DNA of 64,000 bases from Allosphingosinicella sp042666435 (GTDB taxonomy: Bacteria; Pseudomonadota; Alphaproteobacteria; Sphingomonadales; Sphingomonadaceae), in contig NZ_JBHTDC010000001.1 of NCBI RefSeq assembly GCF_042666435.1, positions 248,001 through 312,000 of the forward strand, written 5' to 3'. Shown here one piece after another: positions 35,894-42,621 of this stretch. Below the pieces are notes generated by a model. The model was not told the DNA's origin. It did no database searches and saw nothing but the letters and a program-made list of their open reading frames with translations. The position numbers and the translations under genes are program-made. How positions within the stretch are numbered: the first letter of the stretch is position 1; each line of letters begins with the position of its first letter.

Positions 35894-37000
35894 ATGAGCG
35901 AAACCGACGAACAAACCGAGTCATACACCTACGCTAAGGCCGGCGTCTCGATCGCAGCGGGGAACGCGCTTGTGAAGGCGATCGGGCCGCTGGCTAAATC
36001 GACCGCGCGGCCGGGCGCGGACGCGTCGCTCGGCGGCTTCGGCGGCTTCTTCGACCTGAAGGCCGCCGGCTATTCCGATCCGCTGCTGGTCGCGGCCAAT
36101 GACGGCGTCGGCACCAAGCTGAAGCTCGCCATCGACGGCGGCCGCCATGACGGCGTCGGCATCGACCTCGTCGCGATGTGCGTCAACGACCTCATCGTCC
36201 AGGGCGCCGAGCCGCTCTTCTTCCTCGATTATTTCGCGACCGGGAAGCTGGAGAGCGGGATCGCCGAGGCCGTGATCGCCGGCATCGCCGAGGGCTGCAA
36301 GATGGCCGGCTGCGCCCTCATCGGCGGCGAGACGGCCGAGATGCCGGGCATGTATGCCGCGGGCGATTACGACCTTGCCGGCTTCTGCGTCGGCGCCGTC
36401 GAGCGCGGCGAGGCGCTGACCGGCGACAAGGTGAAGGCCGGCGACGTCATCCTCGGCCTCGCTTCCTCCGGCGTCCATTCCAACGGCTTCTCGCTGGTCC
36501 GCCGCCTCGCCGCGGACAAGGGCTGGAAGCTCGACCGCCCCGCCATCTTCGATCCGGAACGGCTGCTGATCGAGGCGCTGCTCGAACCCACAAGCATCTA
36601 CGTGAAGTCGCTGCTGCCCATCGTCCGGAGCGGCCGTATCGCCGCCTTGGCTCACATCACCGGCGGCGGTCTTCTCGAGAACATCCCCCGCGTCCTCCCG
36701 GAAGGCCTCCACGCCTTCGTCGGCGCCGAGGCCTGGCCGCAGCCCCGGCTGATGGCCTTCCTCCAGGCCCAGGGGAATATCGAGCCCGGCGAAATGGCGC
36801 GCACCTTCAACTGCGGCATCGGCATGGCGCTGGTGGTGGCGGCGGATCAAGCCGAAGCTGTCGCCTCCGATCTCGAAAAAGCGGGCGAGACCGTCTTCAC
36901 CATCGGCCGCATCGAGGGAGGCGAGAAGGGCTGCACCGTCTCCGGATCGGCCGAAACATGGGGCGCCCGCGCGCCCTGGACCGCGACGCACCATGGCTGA
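35894..37000 (+). CDS. purM: Phosphoribosylformylglycinamidine cyclo-ligase
   Basis: Makes aminoimidazole ribotide from FGAM and ATP in purine synthesis. It is 368 aa, normal length. Motifs: YAKAGVSIAAGN near the start, DGVGTKLKLAI, the catalytic region VAMCVNDLIVQGAEPLFFLDY, GGETAEMPGMY and the late GGGLLENIPR. The stop overlaps the purN start by 8 nt (ATGGCTGA). It is divergent from the DUF2066-hda-ppk operon over 61 bp. Confidence 0.98.
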   Translation: MSETDEQTESYTYAKAGVSIAAGNALVKAIGPLAKSTARPGADASLGGFGGFFDLKAAGYSDPLLVAANDGVGTKLKLAIDGGRHDGVGIDLVAMCVNDLIVQGAEPLFFLDYFATGKLESGIAEAVIAGIAEGCKMAGCALIGGETAEMPGMYAAGDYDLAGFCVGAVERGEALTGDKVKAGDVILGLASSGVHSNGFSLVRRLAADKGWKLDRPAIFDPERLLIEALLEPTSIYVKSLLPIVRSGRIAALAHITGGGLLENIPRVLPEGLHAFVGAEAWPQPRLMAFLQAQGNIEPGEMARTFNCGIGMALVVAADQAEAVASDLEKAGETVFTIGRIEGGEKGCTVSGSAETWGARAPWTATHHG

Positions 37001-37931
37001 GAAGGCGCGGGTCGGCGTCCTCATTTCGGGGCGCGGGTCCAACATGACCGCCTTGCTCTACGCGTCGAGACAGCCGGACTGCCCCTATGAGATCGTGCTC
37101 GTCGCCGCCAACGATCCCGACGCCCTCGGCCTGAAGGTCGCCGCGGCGGAGGGCATCGCCACCTTCGGCCTCGGCCACAAGGGCATGAAGCGCGCCGACT
37201 ACGACCGCATCCTCGACGAGCAACTTCGCGGGGCCGGCGTGCAATATATCGCGCTCGCCGGTCATATGCGGCTGCTTTCGGCCGAATTCGTCGGGAAATG
37301 GGAGGGCCGGATGGTCAACATCCACCCTTCCCTCCTCCCCCTCTACAAGGGCCTCGACACTCACGCCCGCGCGCTGGAAGCGGGGGACACGGTCGGCGGC
37401 TGCTCGGTCCATCTGGTCACGGTGGAGCTCGATTCCGGCCCGGTTCTGGGGCAGATGGAAGTCGCCGTGCTAGTAGACGACACCGCCGAGACGCTCGCCG
37501 CCCGGGTCCTCATCGCCGAGCACCAGCTCTACCCACGCGTCCTGGCCGAGCTGGTCACGCGCGATGCGACGCCCGAGGCTCTGCTGGGCAAGCTGCGCGA
37601 GATCGCCCTCGCCCTCCCCGCCGCCGAGGAGAAATTGTCGCACGGCACCCCCGCCTTCGCGGTCGCCGGCGGCAAGATGTTCGGCTATTTCAGCGACGAT
37701 CATCACGGCAACGGCATCACCGCCTTGCTGGTCAAGACCAGCGGGCCTGAGGAGCAGGCAATGCTGATCGAGGCCGAGCCCGATTTCTATTTCCGCCCCG
37801 CCTATCTCGGCCCCTCCGGCTGGATCGGCCTCCGCCTCGACCAGGGCGGTGTCGACTGGGACCATGTCGGCGAGTGGCTGCTGAAAAGCTGGCGCATGGC
37901 GGCGCCGCGCAAGCTGGCGGACGTGATCTAA
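36993..37931 (+). CDS. purN: GAR transformylase PurN fused to a C-terminal MmcQ/YjbR-like domain
   Basis: The first ~195 residues are a complete phosphoribosylglycinamide formyltransferase: RVGVLISGRGSNMTALL (GAR-binding loop), catalytic LAGHMRLLS, NIHPSLLPLYKG with the catalytic His, and the Asp in VELDSGPVLGQ. Canonical PurN is about 190-215 aa; this protein has 312. The extra part (about residue 200 to the end) looks like the MmcQ/YjbR DNA-binding-like fold: LSHGTPAFAVAGGKMFGYF, then ITALLVKTSGPEEQAMLI and a C-terminal WRMAAPRKLADVI. The fusion is in one uninterrupted frame. It overlaps purM by 8 nt, so the two are coupled. The role of the added domain is unknown. Confidence 0.93.
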   Translation: MAEKARVGVLISGRGSNMTALLYASRQPDCPYEIVLVAANDPDALGLKVAAAEGIATFGLGHKGMKRADYDRILDEQLRGAGVQYIALAGHMRLLSAEFVGKWEGRMVNIHPSLLPLYKGLDTHARALEAGDTVGGCSVHLVTVELDSGPVLGQMEVAVLVDDTAETLAARVLIAEHQLYPRVLAELVTRDATPEALLGKLREIALALPAAEEKLSHGTPAFAVAGGKMFGYFSDDHHGNGITALLVKTSGPEEQAMLIEAEPDFYFRPAYLGPSGWIGLRLDQGGVDWDHVGEWLLKSWRMAAPRKLADVI

Positions 37932-37937
37932 CGCGCT

Positions 37938-38001
37938 GTTCCCCGGCGGAAGCCGGGGCCCAGCTACGGCGCCGGACTGGATCCCGGCTTTCGCCGGGAA
38001 C
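37938..38001. repeat. Intergenic palindromic repeat (REPIN-like, family 2)
   Basis: A 64-bp element with two hairpins: CCCCGGC-GGAA-GCCGGGG (about 37941-37958) and TCCCGGC-TTTC-GCCGGGA (37982-37999). The outer ends GTTCCCCGGCGG and GCCGGGAAC are also roughly complementary, so the whole forms an inverted pair. It lies 6 bp after purN and just before a hypothetical gene, and may act as a terminator-like or mRNA-stabilising structure. Confidence 0.75.
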
Positions 38002-38012
38002 AAGAGGACGAA

Positions 38013-38642
38013 ATGGCCGAGAAGCAGACCGAAGCCCAGGCCGAAGCCGCCGCCATCCGCCGGCGCTGGATCACGCTCGGCGAGATATTGGCGGTGGTCG
38101 CGGTGATGATCTCCGGCCTCACTTTCTGGAACAGCTATAGCGAGCGCACGGCGTCCGAAGCCGAACGCGCGGCCGACAAGGAGGCCGCGGCCGAGGAAGA
38201 GCGCAAGGCGGCCGAACGTTCGCAGACCCTGCTGCTCAAGGTCAGCGCCGGCCGGGGCGGAAGCAGCCTGGTTCTTGCCCCTGCGGATTCGGGCCAGGTG
38301 ATCCAGAGCCTGAGCGTCGCTTTTCCGAGCGAACTGGGCGCGGCCGCCATCGACGCGATCATCGAGCCGCGGATCGAAGCGGGCTGGATCGAGAAAGCGG
38401 TGAAGGATCTGGAACGTGAGGGATCGGAAGGAGACCTGCGGGTGCCCGTCGCCATCACCACCCGCTTCGTCAGCGGCGGCGAGACCCGTAGCGACACGTC
38501 GCTCTACGATGTCGGCTACAGGCTGGACCGCGGCGTTCTCGACACGGACGTCGAACTCAGCGGCCTCGCCCTCATCGAAAGGGCCCGGGCGTCAAACGCC
38601 CAGGCCCGCCTCGACGCGATCTGGAAATCGCGGCAGCAATAA
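38013..38642 (+). CDS. Hypothetical protein with one membrane segment and charged coiled coil
   Basis: A 209-aa protein of unknown function. It has a short cytoplasmic N-terminus, a membrane helix around residues 21-41 (LGEILAVVAVMISGLTFW) and a highly charged Ala/Glu/Arg helix (residues 45-75, heptad-like, probable coiled coil). A C-terminal domain of about 130 residues (LLLKVSAGRGGSSLVLAP onward) follows. GAGGA precedes the ATG at 38013. It is co-directional with purMN but separated from them by a palindromic repeat. Base composition is like its neighbours. Confidence 0.7.
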   Translation: MAEKQTEAQAEAAAIRRRWITLGEILAVVAVMISGLTFWNSYSERTASEAERAADKEAAAEEERKAAERSQTLLLKVSAGRGGSSLVLAPADSGQVIQSLSVAFPSELGAAAIDAIIEPRIEAGWIEKAVKDLEREGSEGDLRVPVAITTRFVSGGETRSDTSLYDVGYRLDRGVLDTDVELSGLALIERARASNAQARLDAIWKSRQQ

Positions 38643-38646
38643 TTAG

Positions 38647-38669
38647 CCTCTCCCGCAAAGGGGGAGAGG
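38647..38669. repeat. Short hairpin repeat (CCTCTCCC/GGGAGAGG)
   Basis: Perfect 8-bp stem CCTCTCCC (38647-38654) / GGGAGAGG (38662-38669) between the stops of two convergent genes, the hypothetical gene and ndk. No T tract follows on either strand, so it is not a classical terminator. It is a member of the same hairpin family that appears inside the terminase gene at 61.6 kb. Confidence 0.6.
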
Positions 38670-38673
38670 AAAA

Positions 38674-39096
38674 TTACCCCACAATCTCTTCGGGCTTGAA
38701 GAAATAATCGATCTCAATTGCCGCATTCTCCACGCTGTCGGAGCCGTGGACGCTGTTGGCCTCGATCGATTCGGCGTGGACCTTGCGGATCGTGCCTTCG
38801 TCGGCCTGGGCCGGATTGGTCGCGCCCATCACTTCGCGATTCTTCGCGACGGCATTCTCGCCCTCCAGCACCTGGACGACGACCGGGCCGGAGATCATGA
38901 AGCTCACGAGATCGTTGAAGAAGGGCCGCTCCTTGTGGACGGCGTAGAAGCCCTCGGCCTGCTCCCGCGTCATGCGGATGCGGCGGGAGGCGACGACGCG
39001 AAGCCCCGCATCCTCCAGCATCTTGGTGATCGCGCCGGTCAAGTTGCGGCGGGTGGCATCGGGTTTGATGATCGAGAAAGTGCGTTCGGTCGCCAT
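38674..39096 (-). CDS. ndk: Nucleoside diphosphate kinase
   Basis: A 140-aa enzyme equilibrating nucleoside di- and triphosphates. It starts MATERTFSIIKPDATRR (ATG 39096); upstream codons are read-through. The active-site His is in the NDK signature, here EANSVHGSDSVENA; NDK enzymes carry N-x-x-H-G-S-D-S. MISGPVVVQVLEGENAV is also typical. A single gene, with no operon partner seen. Confidence 0.98.
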   Translation of the reverse strand: MATERTFSIIKPDATRRNLTGAITKMLEDAGLRVVASRRIRMTREQAEGFYAVHKERPFFNDLVSFMISGPVVVQVLEGENAVAKNREVMGATNPAQADEGTIRKVHAESIEANSVHGSDSVENAAIEIDYFFKPEEIVG

Positions 39097-39279
39097 GGCC
39101 GGCAAAGCTCCATTGATGCGGGATTGAATGGGCGCGCTCTCTAGGCGGCGCTGCGCGAAACCGCAAGGGAGGCTCAGCTGATGGCCGTCAGTTGAGTCGA
39201 ATCTATCCGTATCGGCACATTGCACATTGTGTTTCGTATGAACACCGTGCACCAGTAGTAGCTGGAGGCTGATTTGCTC

Positions 39280-39699
39280 ATGAGTAAGACAGATGAGGTT
39301 GTTTTGTTCTTAGGCAAAGCAGCTCTCGCCGTTTTGGTCGGGAGCCTCACCGCCGGCTTTTTCTTTTGGGGTGGTCAAGCTTGGGGAAAATTAGATATTT
39401 CGACTATACCGCTGCTGCTATTCTTGGTCATTTTAACAGCGCTGATGGTTTTCTTCATAGCTTTACCAGCTATGGTTTTGGTGGGGCTTCCCCTCACGTG
39501 GCCATCCCGACGGTGGATTAGAGAACACCGCCTCTCAGCAGGCATTGGCTTTGGATTGATTGGCGCAGCTACAGGCTTGGCGGTTCATCGCCTCCTAGAC
39601 AGATCCCTGTTTGCTGATCGCTATGATACCACTGCAATGATTTGTGGGGGCGTTACTGCGATTGTTTTCACCTATCTGCTAGGCCGGAGCCGCCATTAG
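39280..39699 (+). CDS. Low-GC hypothetical integral membrane protein
   Basis: A 139-aa protein with four predicted membrane segments (about residues 10-30, 45-72, 88-105 and 116-133). Its DNA is clearly poorer in GC than both neighbours and uses rare codons such as TTA, ATA and AGA, suggesting recent acquisition. An upstream GGAGG fits either ATG 39280 (11 nt) or TTG 39274 (5 nt). It ends 4 bp before the convergent holC gene. No family is recognised and no function is proposed. Confidence 0.65.
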   Translation: MSKTDEVVLFLGKAALAVLVGSLTAGFFFWGGQAWGKLDISTIPLLLFLVILTALMVFFIALPAMVLVGLPLTWPSRRWIREHRLSAGIGFGLIGAATGLAVHRLLDRSLFADRYDTTAMICGGVTAIVFTYLLGRSRH

Positions 39700-39703
39700 A
39701 TTT

Positions 39704-40138
39704 TTACGGCCCCTGCACCCACTTCCCCTCCACCTGTTTCCAATAGCGGCATTCCGCTTCGGACTTGTCCTTGAGGGCGCGCCAGCTTTGGCGGGCGTCT
39801 TCGATGTGGGCGCTGTCGAAGAAATAGAAAGCGCGGGCGAAGGTCAGGGCTTCGTCGCGCCAGCGGCCGTCGGCGAGGGCGATGTTTTGGGCGCCGTTGA
39901 GGGCGTCCGGCTCGGGCGAGAGGAGGATGGGCTGCTCGCCCGGCGCGGGGCCGTCGTGTCGGCCGTGGGGCAGGAAGGAGTCGCGGGCGTAGCTCCAGAG
40001 CTGGCTGTCGACCTGGTCGAGGAGGCTGGGCTCGGCGACGATCAGCAGCCTTTCGTTATCCGCCAGCACCTTCTCGCAAATGCGCGGGAGGACGCGCTCG
40101 ATCGGCGAGGCAGTGAGGCGGTAGAAGTCGACGAGCAT
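39704..40138 (-). CDS. holC: DNA polymerase III chi subunit
   Basis: A 144-aa HolC-family protein linking the clamp loader to single-strand-binding protein. Typical features are the start MLVDFYRLT, the region RICEKVLADNERLLIVAEP and the late stretch FYFFDSAHIEDARQSWRALK. In many proteobacteria holC directly follows pepA. Here the two are still co-directional but are separated by about 830 bp containing a GIY-YIG nuclease gene and three repeats, which look like an insertion. Confidence 0.9.
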   Translation of the reverse strand: MLVDFYRLTASPIERVLPRICEKVLADNERLLIVAEPSLLDQVDSQLWSYARDSFLPHGRHDGPAPGEQPILLSPEPDALNGAQNIALADGRWRDEALTFARAFYFFDSAHIEDARQSWRALKDKSEAECRYWKQVEGKWVQGP

Positions 40139-40179
40139 GGCGCGGGATTAGGCTGATCGACCGATCGTGAACACCCATT

Positions 40180-40263
40180 CGTCACCCTGAACTTGTTTCA
40201 GGGTCCATGCCCCCACCCGCGCGGAAGCTCGGAGATGGATGCTGAACCCAGTTCAGCATGACG
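40180..40263. repeat. 84-bp REPIN-like element, copy A
   Basis: First of three 84-bp copies. It begins CGTCACCCTGAAC and ends TTCAGCATGACG. It contains two hairpins, CCCTGAA/TTCAGGG at the left and ATGCTGAA/TTCAGCAT at the right (the latter slightly diverged here as GAACCCAGTTC). The right unit is the near-reverse complement of the left one. It ends 4 bp from the stop codon of the GIY-YIG gene. Confidence 0.88.
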
Positions 40264-40267
40264 GAGT

Positions 40268-40582
40268 TCACTTGCGCGGTGGAAGCGGCTCAAACCCGAG
40301 TCCTACCGCCAGATCATCCCAATGCGGATTTCGCTCCTCGACAAGGTTGATCTTCCATTGACGATGCCACCGCTTGAGCTGCTTCTCGCGCAGGATCGCT
40401 CGCTCCATGTCGCCGCATTGTTCGAAATAGACGAGCCGGTGCACCTTGTAGCGGTGCGTGAAGCCGCGCCTGACGCCGCTACGGTGTTCCCAGATGCGAC
40501 GCAAAAGGTCCGACGTGACACCGATGTAGAGGGTGCCACGCGGCTGACTGCCGAGGATATAGACAGACGGTTGCCGTTCCAT
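40268..40582 (-). CDS. Single-domain GIY-YIG nuclease
   Basis: A 104-aa GIY-YIG endonuclease-family protein. Signature: VYILGSQPRGTLYIGVTSDL (residues 7-26), the catalytic Arg in LLRRIWEHR, and the metal-binding Glu in RAILREKQLKRWHR. Length fits the small stand-alone (YhbQ/UPF0213-like) class, whose cellular role is largely unknown. The gene is bracketed by 84-bp repeats: copy A is 4 bp beyond its stop and copy B starts 50 bp upstream of its ATG (40582). This suggests that the nuclease and repeats move or spread together. Confidence 0.9.
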   Translation of the reverse strand: MERQPSVYILGSQPRGTLYIGVTSDLLRRIWEHRSGVRRGFTHRYKVHRLVYFEQCGDMERAILREKQLKRWHRQWKINLVEERNPHWDDLAVGLGFEPLPPRK

Positions 40583-40632
40583 CGACCGAACGTATCATCG
40601 CCGACCTCGGGTGGAACCGCCATTCTCCACTT

Positions 40633-40716
40633 CGCCACCCTGACCGTCTGTCAGGGTCCATGTCCCTACCCGCACCGTGGCTTCCAGCTGGATGCTGAAA
40701 CGAGTTCAGCATGACG
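40633..40716. repeat. 84-bp REPIN-like element, copy B
   Basis: Second copy, same orientation and exact length as copy A. The left hairpin is diverged (CCCTGACCGTCTGTCAGGG, compensatory changes keep the stem). The right hairpin is ATGCTGAA-ACGAG-TTCAGCAT with a perfect 8-bp stem. It lies 50 bp upstream of the GIY-YIG start. The gap 40583-40966 between the GIY-YIG and pepA genes otherwise holds only copy C and about 165 bp without recognisable genes. Confidence 0.88.
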
Positions 40717-40777
40717 AATCAGGGATGCCGACAACTCTCGGCTCGTTACCCGAAACCACCATTCCGCCCCCCCCTTC

Positions 40778-40861
40778 CGTCACCCTGAACTTGTTTCAGG
40801 GTCCATCTATCCACTTCCACGGAGGCTCTGAGCTGGATGCTGAAACGAGTTCAGCATGACG
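40778..40861. repeat. 84-bp REPIN-like element, copy C
   Basis: Third copy, 61 bp beyond copy B, same orientation. The ends (CGTCACCCTGAACTTGTTTC and GAGTTCAGCATGACG) match copies A and B closely, while the middle ~25 bp are diverged. It lies 105 bp from the 3' end of pepA. Confidence 0.88.
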
Positions 40862-40966
40862 GGTGGGGTGTCGGGACCAAAGCGTCCGGCGAAGCCACGC
40901 AGTCGATCCTCGCCCAAGGAGACGATCGCACTCGCAATCCTCCCCTTGGTCATCGGGCACTCAGGT

Positions 40967-42442
40967 TCAGCCCTCGAAATTATCCGCGATGAACCGATCC
41001 AGCAAAGCCACGCCATAACCCGTAGCGCCCTTGTCGAAGAGGTGCCCCGCTTTGTTCGCCCAGACCATGCCGGCAATGTCGAGATGGGCCCATTTCACCC
41101 CCTCCTCGACGAAACGCTGGAGGAAGGTCGCCGCCGTGATCGAACCGCCTTCGCGCGGGCCGCTATTCTTCATGTCGGCGATCGGCGAATCCATCAATTT
41201 GTCGTAGGCGTCGCCGAGGGGCATCCGCCAGACCTTGTCGCCGCTCTTCATTCCCGCGTCGGCCAGCTTGCCCGCGAGGCCGTCGTCGTTGGAGAACAGG
41301 CCGCCATATTCGAAGCCCAGCGAGATGATCATCGCGCCGGTCAGGGTGGCGAGGTCGATCATGATCTCGGGCTTGTACTGACGCTGCGCCCAGGTCATCG
41401 CGTCACACAGGACGAGCCGCCCCTCGGCGTCGGTGTTGATGACCTCGATCGTCTGGCCGGACATGGAGGTGACGACATCGCCGGGCCTCTGCGCCTTGCC
41501 GTCGGGCATGTTCTCGACCAGGCCGCAAATGCCGACCACGTTGGCCTTGGCCTTGCGGGTGGCGAGCGCCTTCATCGCGCCCGCGACGGCGCCGGCGCCG
41601 CCCATGTCCCATTTCATCGATTCCATGCCGAGGGCGGGCTTGATCGAGATGCCGCCGGTATCGAAGGTAACGCCCTTGCCGACGAATACGACCGGTTTCG
41701 CGTCGCCGCCGCCGTTCCAGCGCATGGCGAGCAGCCGCGCCGGGCGGACCGAACCCAGCGAGACGCCGAGCAGCGAATTCATGCCGAGCGCCGCCATCGC
41801 TTCCTCGTCGAGCACCTCGATCTCGACGCCAAGGCCCTCGAGCTGGGCGCGAGCGCGCTCGACGAAGGTTTCGGGATAGATGATGTTGGCGGGCTCGGTG
41901 ACGAGCTCGCGGGTGAAGGACAGGCCGGCGAGGACCGCCGCCTTATGCTCCCAGGCCGCATCGGCGCCGTCCCCGCCCCCGACGACGACGATTTCCTCCA
42001 GCGTCGGCTTGGCCTTCTTGCCGAGCTTGGTGCGGTAGATGTCGTAGCGCCAGCCCCGCGCCGCCGCGCCGTAGGCCAGCCGCGCCGCCGCCTCGCCGTC
42101 GAAATCGAGCCCGCTCACATCGATGACCAGCTTCGTCTCGCCGGAGGTCAGCAATCGCCCGGTCAGGGCCCCGCCGACACGCTCGTACAGAGCCTCGTCG
42201 TCGCGCTTGCCGCCAAGACCGATCAGCAGCAGCCGCCGGGCCGTATCGCCTTCGGTGATGAAGGTCTCGGCGATGGTCGCCGCCTCGCGCTCGAACCGCT
42301 GGGCGTCCGCGGCGCGGGCCGCGAGCGTTCGTCCCGCCTCGTCCAGGCCGGTGAGCCGGTCGGCGAGCATGTCCTCGCCCCTGACAGGAATGGCGAGCGC
42401 ATATTGTCCTTCGGGGCGCCGAGCGGCGAACGTGACTTTCAT
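40967..42442 (-). CDS. pepA: Leucyl aminopeptidase (M17)
   Basis: A 491-aa hexameric zinc/manganese aminopeptidase; in some bacteria it also binds DNA in site-specific recombination. The C-terminal catalytic domain shows GKGVTFDTGGISIKP (Lys and Asp ligands) and the family signature NTDAEGRLVL, followed by DLATLTGA. AGGAGG lies upstream of ATG 42442, spaced about 11 nt. It is divergent from the lptD operon, and its usual partner holC lies further downstream past a repeat/nuclease insertion. Confidence 0.97.
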   Translation of the reverse strand: MKVTFAARRPEGQYALAIPVRGEDMLADRLTGLDEAGRTLAARAADAQRFEREAATIAETFITEGDTARRLLLIGLGGKRDDEALYERVGGALTGRLLTSGETKLVIDVSGLDFDGEAAARLAYGAAARGWRYDIYRTKLGKKAKPTLEEIVVVGGGDGADAAWEHKAAVLAGLSFTRELVTEPANIIYPETFVERARAQLEGLGVEIEVLDEEAMAALGMNSLLGVSLGSVRPARLLAMRWNGGGDAKPVVFVGKGVTFDTGGISIKPALGMESMKWDMGGAGAVAGAMKALATRKAKANVVGICGLVENMPDGKAQRPGDVVTSMSGQTIEVINTDAEGRLVLCDAMTWAQRQYKPEIMIDLATLTGAMIISLGFEYGGLFSNDDGLAGKLADAGMKSGDKVWRMPLGDAYDKLMDSPIADMKNSGPREGGSITAATFLQRFVEEGVKWAHLDIAGMVWANKAGHLFDKGATGYGVALLDRFIADNFEG

Positions 42443-42621
42443 GGGGTGGAAAACCTCCTGGGGCTGGGCGCGGAAAAGAGCCTGATAGGCAAAGGACCCG
42501 CCGCTGGCAAAGGGCGCCTCCGAGTTTGCGCCCAGCTTCCGCCATTGCAGGGAACGGCTTGCGATGCGATAGGCTCCTTCGTCGCGCGTGCCAATGCGGC
42601 GGGGCCAATGTTGCGGAAATC

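Noticed and set aside
40180..40861. CRISPR array
   Set aside because: Three 84-bp units with internal dyads and unequal spacing (one interval contains a gene); no short direct repeats with uniform spacers and no cas genes.
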